Source: an uncultured Clostridium sp. (GTDB lineage Bacteria > Bacillota > Clostridia > Lachnospirales > Lachnospiraceae). From it: 15,825 bases of DNA. Of the stretch, positions 7,486-15,021 are shown piece by piece; position 1 is the stretch's first letter, and every line of letters begins with the position of its first letter. Where the stretch lies: the NCBI GenBank assembly GCA_945946715.1, contig CAMEWU010000028.1, forward strand, positions 1-15,825. Reading direction: 5' to 3'. A model generated the notes under the pieces. It was not told where the DNA came from. It did no database searches and saw only the letters and a list, made by a program, of their open reading frames with translations. The position numbers and the translations under genes are program-made.

Positions 7486-7514
7486 TTGAACAATTCATGT
7501 AATTGTGCTAAAAT
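7486..7514 (+). promoter_or_regulatory. Putative promoter of the 697-residue orphan gene
   Basis: TTGAAC (7486-7491), 17-nt spacer, TAAAAT (7509-7514). Transcription would start near 7521 and give an 88-base leader. The leader includes a small hairpin, CGTGT (7568-7572) with ACACG (7580-7584), ten bases before the AAGGGGG ribosome binding site (7594-7600). The promoter overlaps the longest-ORF TTG at 7486, which therefore cannot be the start. Confidence 0.65.
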
Positions 7515-7608
7515 ATCCATTAGTGATACTATAATTATACATATTACACATAAAAAAATGACAAATACGTGTGCATATAACACGAAGCATGGTAAGGGGG
7601 TAGAAAAA

Positions 7609-9702
7609 ATGATGTTACCAGCAAATATCACCTCATCTCAGGAGAATAGCGTTTTATCAATTGCTGCTTCCAGTAATAAAGGCTTGTTAATTCGCTTTTT
7701 GAATGAACAGGTAGAAGATGGCTTCTATACTCTGGTGATTGACTATTTAAAGGATAGTAACTTTGATTTGTCATCTATGATGGTTGATGAAGAGGTAAAG
7801 ACGCAGTGTACCAAGTTATATGAATTGGCAACCTTTGTAGATGAAGAGATTAAGGCACAGGGCAAATATGAGATTGAAGAATGGATTGAGCCGTTATTTA
7901 AGTTTGTATACGGTGACATTGATCCGGATAATGTAGATACAATGATTAGTACTACAGGCTTATATCGTTATAGTATCTGGTTGCTGTATTTGTACCAGAC
8001 AGAACGTTTTACAACCTCCATGCGTTTAATTGGAGAACGGATTGCACCGTTATTAATTAATACATATTATCAGATTATGGAGACAGATGATCGTCCAAAG
8101 AATTTTGATAAAGCAATTATGGGTTATATGGATTTAATTAATGTGGTTTTGGAGATGAATATTCCGGCTAACATTTCAAAATGTGATTCTTTCCTGAATA
8201 ACCTGGAAGTATTGTATGATTATTTTGTAGAAGATGATAATGTTGGTAATGATTATAAGATTCAATTAAGTATTGGATTGTTTAATGCGTTTATAAAGAA
8301 TCAGGATTATGATAAAGCATTTGAATTCTATGGCTTGAATGCAGAGCATATTCCGGTTGATAATCTGAATGTATATGAAAGTTTTAAGGAATTGATTCGG
8401 AATTGCCAAAGTACACAGTATGCAAATGTATTGAGCCGGGCTGTAGTTACAGCAATTTCAAAACAGGATATATACAACCGTCGGATTGATTCTCTGATTG
8501 CAGAAGTTTCTAACTTTATACGTAAGGTATACCGTTATATTGAAGATGAACCTGAAATGAAACGCAATCTGCAGATTCTGGGTGTTGGAGCAGGTTTAAG
8601 TGATAAAAGTAATGTATTTGAAGGATTGTTTGAATACAATCTGGTATTCCATGAATGTGGAATTAAGGCATTGGTAAATCAAGATAATGCAGGACGTTCG
8701 TGGGAAGAAAAGTATGAGATTTTAGAGATGTTATATACCACGTTGAACGTCGTATTTGATGGTTACAGTGTTTATGAGCTGTCAAATCGGATTGAGCATC
8801 AGTATGTAGAATTGAACTGGATTGGTAATTATGTAAATGGTAATCCGGCATTATTAAAGTCATTGTTTAGTATTAAGGAAAAGATTAAGGCATTTAAGAT
8901 AAGAAAGAATTCTATCATTGAAAAGAGTAAGGTAAATCATGAAATTAAGAAAATGTTGGAAGATCGTCAGAAACATTTGATATTCATGACTGCAGACGAT
9001 ATGATTTCCAATGGCTTAAATGACCCTTCCAAGTATATTTTAAGTAATAGCTATGACTCAGCAAAAGCAGAAAAAATGCTGGTGAAGACCTTTGCTGAAA
9101 TTACATTACCAGTGCGGTATCGAAAAAATGCACCGGTACAGAAGACTTCCATTTTTGGCAAGAACTCTGCACAGCAAGAGGAAGAGCTGAAAGTATTGAT
9201 GAACAATGCTGTAATTCAGGATATGCTGCTTAAGAGTGAATGGCTGTGGAATCAATATGATGAAAAAGGAAAAGATGCACAGTCACCGGAAGAGGTTACA
9301 TATAGCGTGGCATGTCTGGTAAAGGTTGTGGAAGTATTCTTAAGCCGGAATACGGCGTCAGCACCTAAGCCGGCAGAAAGGCCAAATAAGCGTGTAATTA
9401 TCACAAAAACCGGTAAGGTAATTGAATTATCTGATGAATCAGATACGCCAACGCCGGTAGCAGCACAGCCACAGGGGCCAACAATTGTAGACTATATCAA
9501 TAATATTGAAAATTCATTAAAGAATACCAGTGAAGAAAATGTACAGTATGTTAAGACTTATCTTGCTGACTGGATCGATTTCCTCATGGATAATAAATTT
9601 GATAAAGATATGATGTTGGAAGTCTTTGAGGCAGAAGAGGTACGAAATAAGACATTACAGGTTATCAAGAAGCTGAGCTTTGATTTACTTCCATTGAAAT
9701 AA
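7609..9702 (+). CDS. Large soluble alpha-helical protein, function unknown
   Basis: I do not recognise this family. From ATG 7609 the product is 697 residues, with no signal peptide or membrane helix, so it should be cytosolic. The first 570 residues or so read as continuous amphipathic helices with scattered TPR-like pairs (for example NQDYDKAFEFY near 231-241), suggesting a helical-repeat scaffold. Residues about 584-625 form a Pro-rich, low-complexity linker (SAPKPAERPNKR ... TPTPVAAQPQ) containing a short beta-like KRVIITKTGKVIELSDES piece. The last 70 residues are a separate helical acidic domain. No catalytic motif, nucleotide-binding loop or metal cluster is visible. The start is chosen from AAGGGGG (7594-7600), eight bases upstream; the ORF extension back to 7486 runs through the promoter. 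It is a single-gene unit ending in a strong terminator. Confidence 0.85.
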   Translation: MMLPANITSSQENSVLSIAASSNKGLLIRFLNEQVEDGFYTLVIDYLKDSNFDLSSMMVDEEVKTQCTKLYELATFVDEEIKAQGKYEIEEWIEPLFKFVYGDIDPDNVDTMISTTGLYRYSIWLLYLYQTERFTTSMRLIGERIAPLLINTYYQIMETDDRPKNFDKAIMGYMDLINVVLEMNIPANISKCDSFLNNLEVLYDYFVEDDNVGNDYKIQLSIGLFNAFIKNQDYDKAFEFYGLNAEHIPVDNLNVYESFKELIRNCQSTQYANVLSRAVVTAISKQDIYNRRIDSLIAEVSNFIRKVYRYIEDEPEMKRNLQILGVGAGLSDKSNVFEGLFEYNLVFHECGIKALVNQDNAGRSWEEKYEILEMLYTTLNVVFDGYSVYELSNRIEHQYVELNWIGNYVNGNPALLKSLFSIKEKIKAFKIRKNSIIEKSKVNHEIKKMLEDRQKHLIFMTADDMISNGLNDPSKYILSNSYDSAKAEKMLVKTFAEITLPVRYRKNAPVQKTSIFGKNSAQQEEELKVLMNNAVIQDMLLKSEWLWNQYDEKGKDAQSPEEVTYSVACLVKVVEVFLSRNTASAPKPAERPNKRVIITKTGKVIELSDESDTPTPVAAQPQGPTIVDYINNIENSLKNTSEENVQYVKTYLADWIDFLMDNKFDKDMMLEVFEAEEVRNKTLQVIKKLSFDLLPLK

Positions 9703-9728
9703 GTTTATTCACATAAAACCCAAACGGG

Positions 9729-9756
9729 AAAGGCACATCCTTATGGATGTGCCTTT
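9729..9756. terminator. Strong intrinsic terminator after the orphan gene
   Basis: A perfect 12-bp stem, AAAGGCACATCC (9729-9740) with GGATGTGCCTTT (9745-9756), closed by a TTAT tetraloop, 27 bases after the stop codon. The plus-strand tail is TTTCTTAA. The minus-strand end also reads a T run (CCTTTCCCGTTT), so it may also stop transcription from the convergent gene about 110 bases away. Confidence 0.9.
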
Positions 9757-9800
9757 CTTAAGTTAGTAAATAATTTATGAGGCTATACTTTCTTAAGTTA
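9753..9800. repeat. 13-bp direct repeat in a convergent intergenic region
   Basis: CTTTCTTAAGTTA occurs at 9753-9765 (overlapping the terminator's 3' arm) and at 9788-9800, each containing the palindrome CTTAAG. The second copy continues AGTAAGG. The rest of 9703-9864 is AT-rich and holds no gene that I can support. Confidence 0.75.
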
Positions 9801-9864
9801 AGTAAGGTGAAATATTAAGAATATCATATTTATTATTTGGCTTAATTAAATAAAGTTTGGGTGG

Positions 9865-10767
9865 TTAGGCTTCTCCTGAAATCAACCAAGGAGAAGGTTG
9901 GGTGATAAATACACTCTTGCTATCCAATTTGGAAACGCTGATTTGGAGAACTTCCATATTTTGGATATTGTATTTTGCAAACATATCCTTGATTCCGGAT
10001 AGAATATCAAGCTCCAACGTGTAGATGACAAATTGCATTTTAGGATTTACAGCCAGCAGATGTTGAATATCCTGTTCCAAATTCTTGGTTGCCACAATAA
10101 ATGCAAGACGAGGGGTTGGCAGGGAAGAAAGGGAAGAACGTGATAAATCAGGAATAATTTCTACATTATGTACTCCGAATTTTTCCACATTTGCCTCCAT
10201 GGCTGCTTGAGAACCCTTATCACTTTCTACTGCAATAATGGTTCCTTCGCTGGCAACAATCGCTGCTTCGATGGCAATGCTTTCTCCGCTGACAATGCAG
10301 ATGACATCCTGCGCATCTACATGAAGAAGGCTCATGATTACGGCACGGATTTCACTGCCAACATAATGGATAGGTCCCCGGCTGAAGTTTTCATTTTTGA
10401 TTCCGATTTTATATGATTCCCTGGTGTTTTCGTTTAGTATGAAAAATACGGTTGGTTCTTTGATTTCAGTATTAATCATGTCCTTTATTTTGGCAGTTTG
10501 AATATTATTTCCCGGCTCTGTGCCGGTGCCGTACCAGACATCACATTCTCCTAAGCCGGCTTCCCAGATTTCATAGCACAGGTTTTTGTGGCTGGCATCT
10601 GCAAACACCATAACCCGCTTATGGGATTCAATAGAAGGAATGACATTTTTCTTTTTTTGACAAATATTCAACAACTTTATTTTTTCCGGGCTGATATCCA
10701 TCATTTCTGCAAAATAACCGGTCCAGTTCAGCATGGCGCTGTTTGAATAAACGATTTCATTACTCAA
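9865..10767 (-). CDS. Degenerate CbiET-like protein (precorrin-6Y methyltransferase relative)
   Basis: A 300-residue protein that aligns by eye with bifunctional CbiE-CbiT of cobalamin synthesis. Residues about 50-112 (KRVMVFADASHKNLCYEIWEAGLG, then NTEIKEPTVFFILN) resemble the second half of CbiE. Residues about 134-226 follow CbiT (VGSEIRAVIMSLLHV, SIAIEAAIVASEGTIIAVESD, EANVEKFGVHNVEII, LPTPRLAFI), and the end (LQISVSK ... PSPWLISG) matches the CbiT C-terminus. The first half of CbiE is missing. The CbiT SAM-binding loop, normally close to DVGAGSGSVSIEAA, reads IVSGESIAIEAA, losing its glycine spacing, and the later FIGG is FIVA. It probably does not methylate; a derived binding or regulatory role is inferred. 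No other cobalamin-synthesis genes are nearby. The TTG start at 10767 has AAAAGGAG ten bases upstream; the longer ATG at 10833 lies upstream of the promoter -10. Confidence 0.72.
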   Translation of the reverse strand: MSNEIVYSNSAMLNWTGYFAEMMDISPEKIKLLNICQKKKNVIPSIESHKRVMVFADASHKNLCYEIWEAGLGECDVWYGTGTEPGNNIQTAKIKDMINTEIKEPTVFFILNENTRESYKIGIKNENFSRGPIHYVGSEIRAVIMSLLHVDAQDVICIVSGESIAIEAAIVASEGTIIAVESDKGSQAAMEANVEKFGVHNVEIIPDLSRSSLSSLPTPRLAFIVATKNLEQDIQHLLAVNPKMQFVIYTLELDILSGIKDMFAKYNIQNMEVLQISVSKLDSKSVFITQPSPWLISGEA

Positions 10768-10803
10768 TATTTTCACGCTCCTTTTATTGTTCAATAATAA
10801 AAT

Positions 10804-10832
10804 AGTATAGCATAGTTGCATATATTTTTCCA
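10804..10832 (-). promoter_or_regulatory. Promoter of the CbiET-like gene (extended -10)
   Basis: Minus strand: TGGAAA (10832-10827), 17-nt spacer, extended -10 TGC-TATACT (10812-10804). Predicted transcription start is near 10797, which leaves a leader of about 30 bases before the TTG start at 10767. It overlaps the longest possible reading frame, so that frame's ATG is not used. Confidence 0.68.
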
Positions 10833-10928
10833 TTCGAAAGCATTTATTTTTCCTGTGATTTCAAAAAAAGTAGTGGGAAAAGATGAAACAGCATAGGATT
10901 ACATATAGAATGATTTTGGAGATTGGAA

Positions 10929-11906
10929 ATGTTGACAGGAATTTCGGTACAGGAACAGCAGGGAGAGATTGACTGGCAGGCTGTAAAAGAAGAGGGAATT
11001 GATTTTGTGATGCTGGGATGTAGAATCAGAGGAAAAGAAGAAGAGACATGCTTTGAGGAGAATCTGCAAGGGTGCGTAAAGAACAATATTCCAATGGGTG
11101 TATATGTAGAATCCAGAGCTGTGAGTATTGAACAGGCAAAACAGGAGGCAGAGTGGGTGTTGAGCATAATTGGAAATCGACAATTGCAGTATCCGCTTAT
11201 GCTCTTTATGGGAGATTGTGACACTACATTACAGGTGCCTATGGAGACAAAAGGGGATATAGCAGAGATATTCTGTAATATAATAAAAACTGCCAGTTTC
11301 CAAACAGGTATTTATGCAAATAAGTACTGGTTTACAAATCTTCTTCGGGATATCCGGTTTCAACAGTGGGAACGCTGGGTGATTCAGAATTTCAAAGAAT
11401 GTACCTTTTCAGGAGAGTACAGCATGTGGCAATATACATCAGTAGCAAAGATAAAAGGCATACAAGGATATGTTGCAGTGAGTCGGTGTCGGACAAATAA
11501 AGAGTTGAGGAGAACAGGGATACCGAATCTGAAAGGCTATGCAGGTACTTCGTTAGTGGCAGCATTAAATCAGATAGAATATGCTTCTGATTTTGAAACA
11601 CGAAGAAGATTGGCAATGGAAGTAGGGGTTGTGGCTGAACCATTGGAATACAAGGGGACAGGACAACAAAATATAGAAATACTTCGAAAACTGGGAGGTA
11701 CGGTATCTGCCTCTAAGATGCTTCGGGAAGGAGCCTATATTAAGATAAAACCGGGAAGCAGGAATATATTGACCGGAACAGATTTTGATGCTGTTATCTA
11801 TGACAATGTATTTCAGATACTTCGTATATCCGGAGTTTCGGTGGTGTTTGGCGTCAGGGGCAGAGTGGTTGGAAAAGTAAACCGCAATGGTGTGGTTGTT
11901 ATTTGA
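10929..11906 (+). CDS. GH25 lysozyme-like protein, catalytic residues apparently lost
   Basis: A 325-residue protein with the GH25 (Chalaropsis-type muramidase) fold pattern: GISVQEQQGEIDW at the N-terminus, FEENLQGCVKNNIPMGVYVES, IEQAKQEAEWVLSIIG, TGIYANKYWF, MWQYTS (166-171). The acidic residues used by this family for catalysis are replaced: GIDVS is GISVQ (S6); the strand normally ending DxED reads LFMGD (F93, G95); and the late VD is VA (A183). After residue 200 a module (SLVAALNQIEYASDFETRRRLA ... EYKGTGQQN) resembles C-terminal modules of clostridial lysozymes, followed by an SH3-like end (AYIKIKPGSRN ... VNRNGVVVI). No signal peptide is seen. ATG 10929 is chosen because GGAG (10918-10921) is seven bases upstream; the in-frame TTG at 10923 is too close. 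It is divergent from the CbiET-like gene. Confidence 0.8.
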   Translation: MLTGISVQEQQGEIDWQAVKEEGIDFVMLGCRIRGKEEETCFEENLQGCVKNNIPMGVYVESRAVSIEQAKQEAEWVLSIIGNRQLQYPLMLFMGDCDTTLQVPMETKGDIAEIFCNIIKTASFQTGIYANKYWFTNLLRDIRFQQWERWVIQNFKECTFSGEYSMWQYTSVAKIKGIQGYVAVSRCRTNKELRRTGIPNLKGYAGTSLVAALNQIEYASDFETRRRLAMEVGVVAEPLEYKGTGQQNIEILRKLGGTVSASKMLREGAYIKIKPGSRNILTGTDFDAVIYDNVFQILRISGVSVVFGVRGRVVGKVNRNGVVVI

Positions 11907-11916
11907 TAAAAGCTGG

Positions 11917-11945
11917 TTTTCAAATATGCGGTTGCATGTTATAAT
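11917..11945 (+). promoter_or_regulatory. Promoter of the methionine synthase gene
   Basis: TTTTCA (11917-11922), 17-nt spacer, perfect TATAAT (11940-11945) preceded by TGT (extended -10). Predicted leader of about 36 bases. The 81-base intergenic gap leaves no room for an S-box or cobalamin riboswitch. Confidence 0.8.
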
Positions 11946-11987
11946 GAAAGCCGTGTCAAAAGGATAGGTTGAAAAGGGAGAATTAGC

Positions 11988-14417
11988 ATGACAAAAGAGC
12001 AATTACGGAATTTAATGAACAGTCGGATTCTGGTTCTGGATGGAGCTACCGGTACGAATTTAATGAAGGCAGGAATGCCGGTTGGGGTATGTCCGGAACA
12101 ATGGATTTTAGAACATCCGCAGATTATGATAGATTTACAGGCTTCCTATATAGAAGCAGGAAGCCATATTATATATGCACCGACGTTTACTGCAAACCGG
12201 ATTAAGCTGGCAGAATATGGACTGGCAGACCGGATTGAAGAGATGAATAAAGAACTGGTTGCAATTTCCAAGAAAGCAGTGATAAAAGCGGGCTGCCGGG
12301 GATATGTGGCAGGCGATATTACCATGACCGGAAAACAACTGGCTCCTATGGGCGATTTGCAACTGGAAGAGTTGATAGATGTATATAAGGAACAAATCCG
12401 TTATTTGCAGGAAGCAGGTGTGGATTTGCTGGTGATTGAAACCATGATGAGTCTGGCAGAGACAAGAGCGGCTTTGATAGCGGCAAAGGAAACTTGTGGA
12501 TTGCCGGTGATGGTTACATTAACATTTAATGAGGATGGACGGACTTTGTTTGGAACAGACCCGGTAACTGCAGTAAATGTATTGCAAAGTCTGGGTGCAG
12601 ATGCAATTGGTGCAAACTGCTCCACAGGTCCGGAAGAAATGAAGGGAATTATCCGGGAAATGAAGGCATATGCCAATGTGCCAATCATTGCAAAACCCAA
12701 TGCGGGCATGCCGGAATTGGTAGAGGGAGAAACCGTTTATACCATGACGCCGGAAGAGTTTGCAGATGCCGGTCAGCGACTGGTAGAAGCCGGAGCCGGA
12801 ATATTAGGCGGATGCTGTGGCACTACACCGGAGCATATTATGGCTTTGGCACGTCGGGTAAAAATGATGGAAGCTCCGGAAGTGAATGTCCAAAAGCGTC
12901 GTCTGCTTTCCTCAGAGCGGAAAACTCTGGAGTTGGATTTGAATGGACCATTTCAGGTGGTGGGAGAACGAATTAATCCAACCGGAAAGAAACGGTTGCA
13001 GGAGGAATTGCGGAATGGCAGTATGGAACTAGTGCTGGAAATGGCAGAAGAGCAGGCAGAGCAGGGAGCAGCTATTCTGGATGTTAACATGGGAATGAAT
13101 GGCATTGATGAAAAGGAAATGATGTTGAAAACCATTCAGGTAGTAGGCGATGCTGTGAATCTTCCGTTGTGTATTGATTCCAGTTATGTGGATGTAATTG
13201 AAGCGGCGCTTCGAAAGTATCCGGGAAGAGCATTGATTAATTCTATTTCTTTTGAAACTGCCAAGATTGAAGCGTTGCTTCCGATAGCAAAAAAATATGG
13301 AGCTATGTTTATTCTTTTGCCTTTGTCAGATAAGGGATTGCCGGAAACAATGGAAGAAAAACATGAAATTATCCGTGAAATCTTAAATCGGGCATTGAAT
13401 ATGGGATTTACAAAAGAAGATATCATAGTAGACGGACTGGTGGCCACGGTAGGGGCCAATAGAAAAGCGGCGTTGGAAACCTTGCAGACCATTGCTTATT
13501 GTAAAAATGAGTTAGAGCTGCCAACCATTTGCGGATTGTCTAATATCTCCTTTGGTTTGCCGGAGCGAATCAATGTAAATACAGCCTTTTTGACTATGGC
13601 AATTGCCAATGGCCTGACTATGGCCATTGCAAACCCATCCCAGGCAATGCTGGTGAATGCGGCTTATGCATCGGACTTACTCTTGACTAAGGAAGAGTCG
13701 GATGTTCGGTATATCGAAAGAATGAATACCCATGCTACCAGTGTGGTGGTAACGAATACAGGGAAAAACGGGGCGAGAGAAACCGGAAAAAGTCAGCCGC
13801 CGGTATGGGAAGCAGTATTAAAAGGAAATAAAATAAAGATTATTGAATATGTAGATGGAGAGCTTAATCAGGGAAGAAAGCCGGAAGAAATCATTAATCA
13901 GATGCTGATACCGGCTATTAATGAAGTGGGAGAACTTTTTAATAAAAAGATTTATTTTCTCCCTCAATTGATTGCAAGTGCAGAAGCCATGGAAACTGCC
14001 ATTCAGTACTTGGAACCAAAACTGGAAAAGAAACAGACGGATCAGGTGATGCCGACGATTGTAATAGCAACAGTAGAAGGAGATATTCATGATATAGGTA
14101 AGAATCTGGTTGCACTGATGCTGCGGAATTATGGATACAGAGTTTTGGATTTGGGTAAAGATGTTACGAAAGAAGAGATTATAGAGACAGCTATTCAGGA
14201 AAAAGCAGAAATCATTGCCTTATCTGCACTGATGACAACCACCATGATGCGGATGAAAGATGTGGTAGAATATGCAAAGCAGAAAAAAGTAAAAGCCAAG
14301 ATAATGATAGGTGGTGCAGTGATAACACAAAGCTTTGCAGAAGAAATTGGAGCAGACGGTTATTCGAAAGATGCAGCGGAAGCAGTGAAAGTAGCCGGAC
14401 AACTGTTAAAAGAATGA
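11988..14417 (+). CDS. metH: Cobalamin-dependent methionine synthase, short form without reactivation domain
   Basis: It transfers a methyl group from methyltetrahydrofolate via cobalamin to homocysteine, the last step of methionine synthesis, in the cytosol (family knowledge). Domains in order over 809 residues: homocysteine-binding zinc barrel (about 10-290; ligands C211 in NCSTGP, and C276/C277 in GGCCGT); methyltetrahydrofolate-binding pterin barrel (about 320-560; GERINPTGKK at 326-335); cobalamin cap helices (about 600-680); and cobalamin-binding Rossmann domain (about 690-809) with the lower-ligand motif DIHDIGK (699-705, H701). E. coli MetH has about 1227 residues; the C-terminal SAM-dependent reactivation domain is absent here, as is common in clostridia, where a separate protein is expected to do this. 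GGGAG seven bases before the ATG and a consensus-like promoter fix the start. It forms its own unit before the ilv promoters. Confidence 0.96.
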   Translation: MTKEQLRNLMNSRILVLDGATGTNLMKAGMPVGVCPEQWILEHPQIMIDLQASYIEAGSHIIYAPTFTANRIKLAEYGLADRIEEMNKELVAISKKAVIKAGCRGYVAGDITMTGKQLAPMGDLQLEELIDVYKEQIRYLQEAGVDLLVIETMMSLAETRAALIAAKETCGLPVMVTLTFNEDGRTLFGTDPVTAVNVLQSLGADAIGANCSTGPEEMKGIIREMKAYANVPIIAKPNAGMPELVEGETVYTMTPEEFADAGQRLVEAGAGILGGCCGTTPEHIMALARRVKMMEAPEVNVQKRRLLSSERKTLELDLNGPFQVVGERINPTGKKRLQEELRNGSMELVLEMAEEQAEQGAAILDVNMGMNGIDEKEMMLKTIQVVGDAVNLPLCIDSSYVDVIEAALRKYPGRALINSISFETAKIEALLPIAKKYGAMFILLPLSDKGLPETMEEKHEIIREILNRALNMGFTKEDIIVDGLVATVGANRKAALETLQTIAYCKNELELPTICGLSNISFGLPERINVNTAFLTMAIANGLTMAIANPSQAMLVNAAYASDLLLTKEESDVRYIERMNTHATSVVVTNTGKNGARETGKSQPPVWEAVLKGNKIKIIEYVDGELNQGRKPEEIINQMLIPAINEVGELFNKKIYFLPQLIASAEAMETAIQYLEPKLEKKQTDQVMPTIVIATVEGDIHDIGKNLVALMLRNYGYRVLDLGKDVTKEEIIETAIQEKAEIIALSALMTTTMMRMKDVVEYAKQKKVKAKIMIGGAVITQSFAEEIGADGYSKDAAEAVKVAGQLLKE

Positions 14418-14436
14418 GAATTCCGGTGAAGGATGT

Positions 14437-14465
14437 TTGACAAGAAAAGGAATAGTTGTTACAAT
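14437..14465 (+). promoter_or_regulatory. Upstream promoter of the ilvN-ilvC operon
   Basis: Perfect TTGACA (14437-14442), 17-nt spacer, TACAAT (14460-14465; 5 of 6). Transcription would start near 14472, giving a 58-base leader. Confidence 0.82.
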
Positions 14466-14470
14466 GACAG

Positions 14471-14499
14471 TTGAATTTTAAGAAGTATTAGAGTACAAT
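14471..14499 (+). promoter_or_regulatory. Second, downstream promoter of the ilvN-ilvC operon
   Basis: TTGAAT (14471-14476), 17-nt spacer, TACAAT (14494-14499), exactly 34 bp after the first promoter and with an identical -10 hexamer. It predicts a shorter leader of about 24 bases that still includes the ribosome binding site. Confidence 0.6.
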
Positions 14500-14529
14500 G
14501 GTTTAGAAATTGGAAGGGTGGTACATAAC

Positions 14530-15021
14530 ATGAAGAAACGCATTTTATCGCTTTTGGTTGTGAACTCATCTGGTGTGTTAAGCCGTGTATCCGGTATGTT
14601 TAGCCGCAGAGGATATAATATAGACAGCTTAACCGTTGGAGTGACAGAGGATCCAAAGTATTCCCGTATGACGGTTGTGGTAAGTGGTGATGACCGGACT
14701 TTGGATCAGATTGAGAAACAGCTATATAAATTAGAAGATGTTATTAATGTTACTGAATTAAAAGATGGGGAGTCTGTATGCCGGGAACTGGTACTGGTTA
14801 AGGTAAAAGCAGATAAGGATGAAAAACAGCAGATTATCGCAGTTGCTGATGTATTCCGTGCTAAGATTGTAGATGTGGCAGTGGATTCACTGATGATAGA
14901 ATTAACAGGTAATATCAATAAAGTGGAAGCATTTCTTGGCCTGCTGGATGGATTTGAAATTATGTCAATTGTCCGGACAGGATTAACAGGATTAATTCGT
15001 GGAAATTATAGCGACAAGTAA
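14530..15021 (+). CDS. ilvN: Acetolactate synthase small (regulatory) subunit
   Basis: This is the regulatory partner of acetolactate synthase, the first common enzyme of valine, leucine and isoleucine synthesis; it activates the large subunit and carries valine feedback (family knowledge). The 163-residue product has an N-terminal ACT domain (about 4-76) with the diagnostic GVLSRVSGMFSRRGYNIDSL and TEDPKYSRMT blocks, and a C-terminal small-subunit domain (about 82-158) including VDSLMIELTG and the GLIRG end. The ATG at 14530 is chosen; AAGGGTGG (14514-14521) is its ribosome binding site and contains the in-frame GTG at 14518. The family usually has N-x-PG-V at the ACT loop; here it is NSSGV. 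The large subunit gene is not in the window. ilvC follows after 82 bases. Confidence 0.95.
   Translation: MKKRILSLLVVNSSGVLSRVSGMFSRRGYNIDSLTVGVTEDPKYSRMTVVVSGDDRTLDQIEKQLYKLEDVINVTELKDGESVCRELVLVKVKADKDEKQQIIAVADVFRAKIVDVAVDSLMIELTGNINKVEAFLGLLDGFEIMSIVRTGLTGLIRGNYSDK

Noticed and set aside
7486..7608. N-terminal extension of the 697-residue protein from TTG 7486
   Set aside because: This stretch contains the -35 and -10 of a good promoter and has no ribosome binding site; AAGGGGG with correct spacing supports ATG 7609.
10768..10833. Longer start (ATG 10833) for the CbiET-like gene
   Set aside because: The extended -10 element lies inside this stretch, so it would not be transcribed; AAAAGGAG is placed for the TTG at 10767.
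10844..11224. Minus-strand open frames overlapping the GH25-like gene (also 10899-11183 and 11565-12002)
   Set aside because: They are antisense shadows of a clearly recognisable protein-coding gene, rich in Ser/Phe/Leu/Cys, and show no family resemblance.
10929..11906. Prophage endolysin as evidence of a phage region
   Set aside because: No holin, integrase or structural genes are nearby; flanking genes are chromosomal core genes and the catalytic residues are missing.
11907..11987. SAM or cobalamin riboswitch before metH
   Set aside because: Only 81 bases are available, about half occupied by the promoter; no riboswitch core can fit.
14466..14529. Leader peptide or T-box attenuator before ilvN
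   Set aside because: The short ATG frames here encode M-T-V-E-F and M-V only, with no Leu/Val/Ile run, and no terminator-antiterminator pair or T-box sequence is seen.
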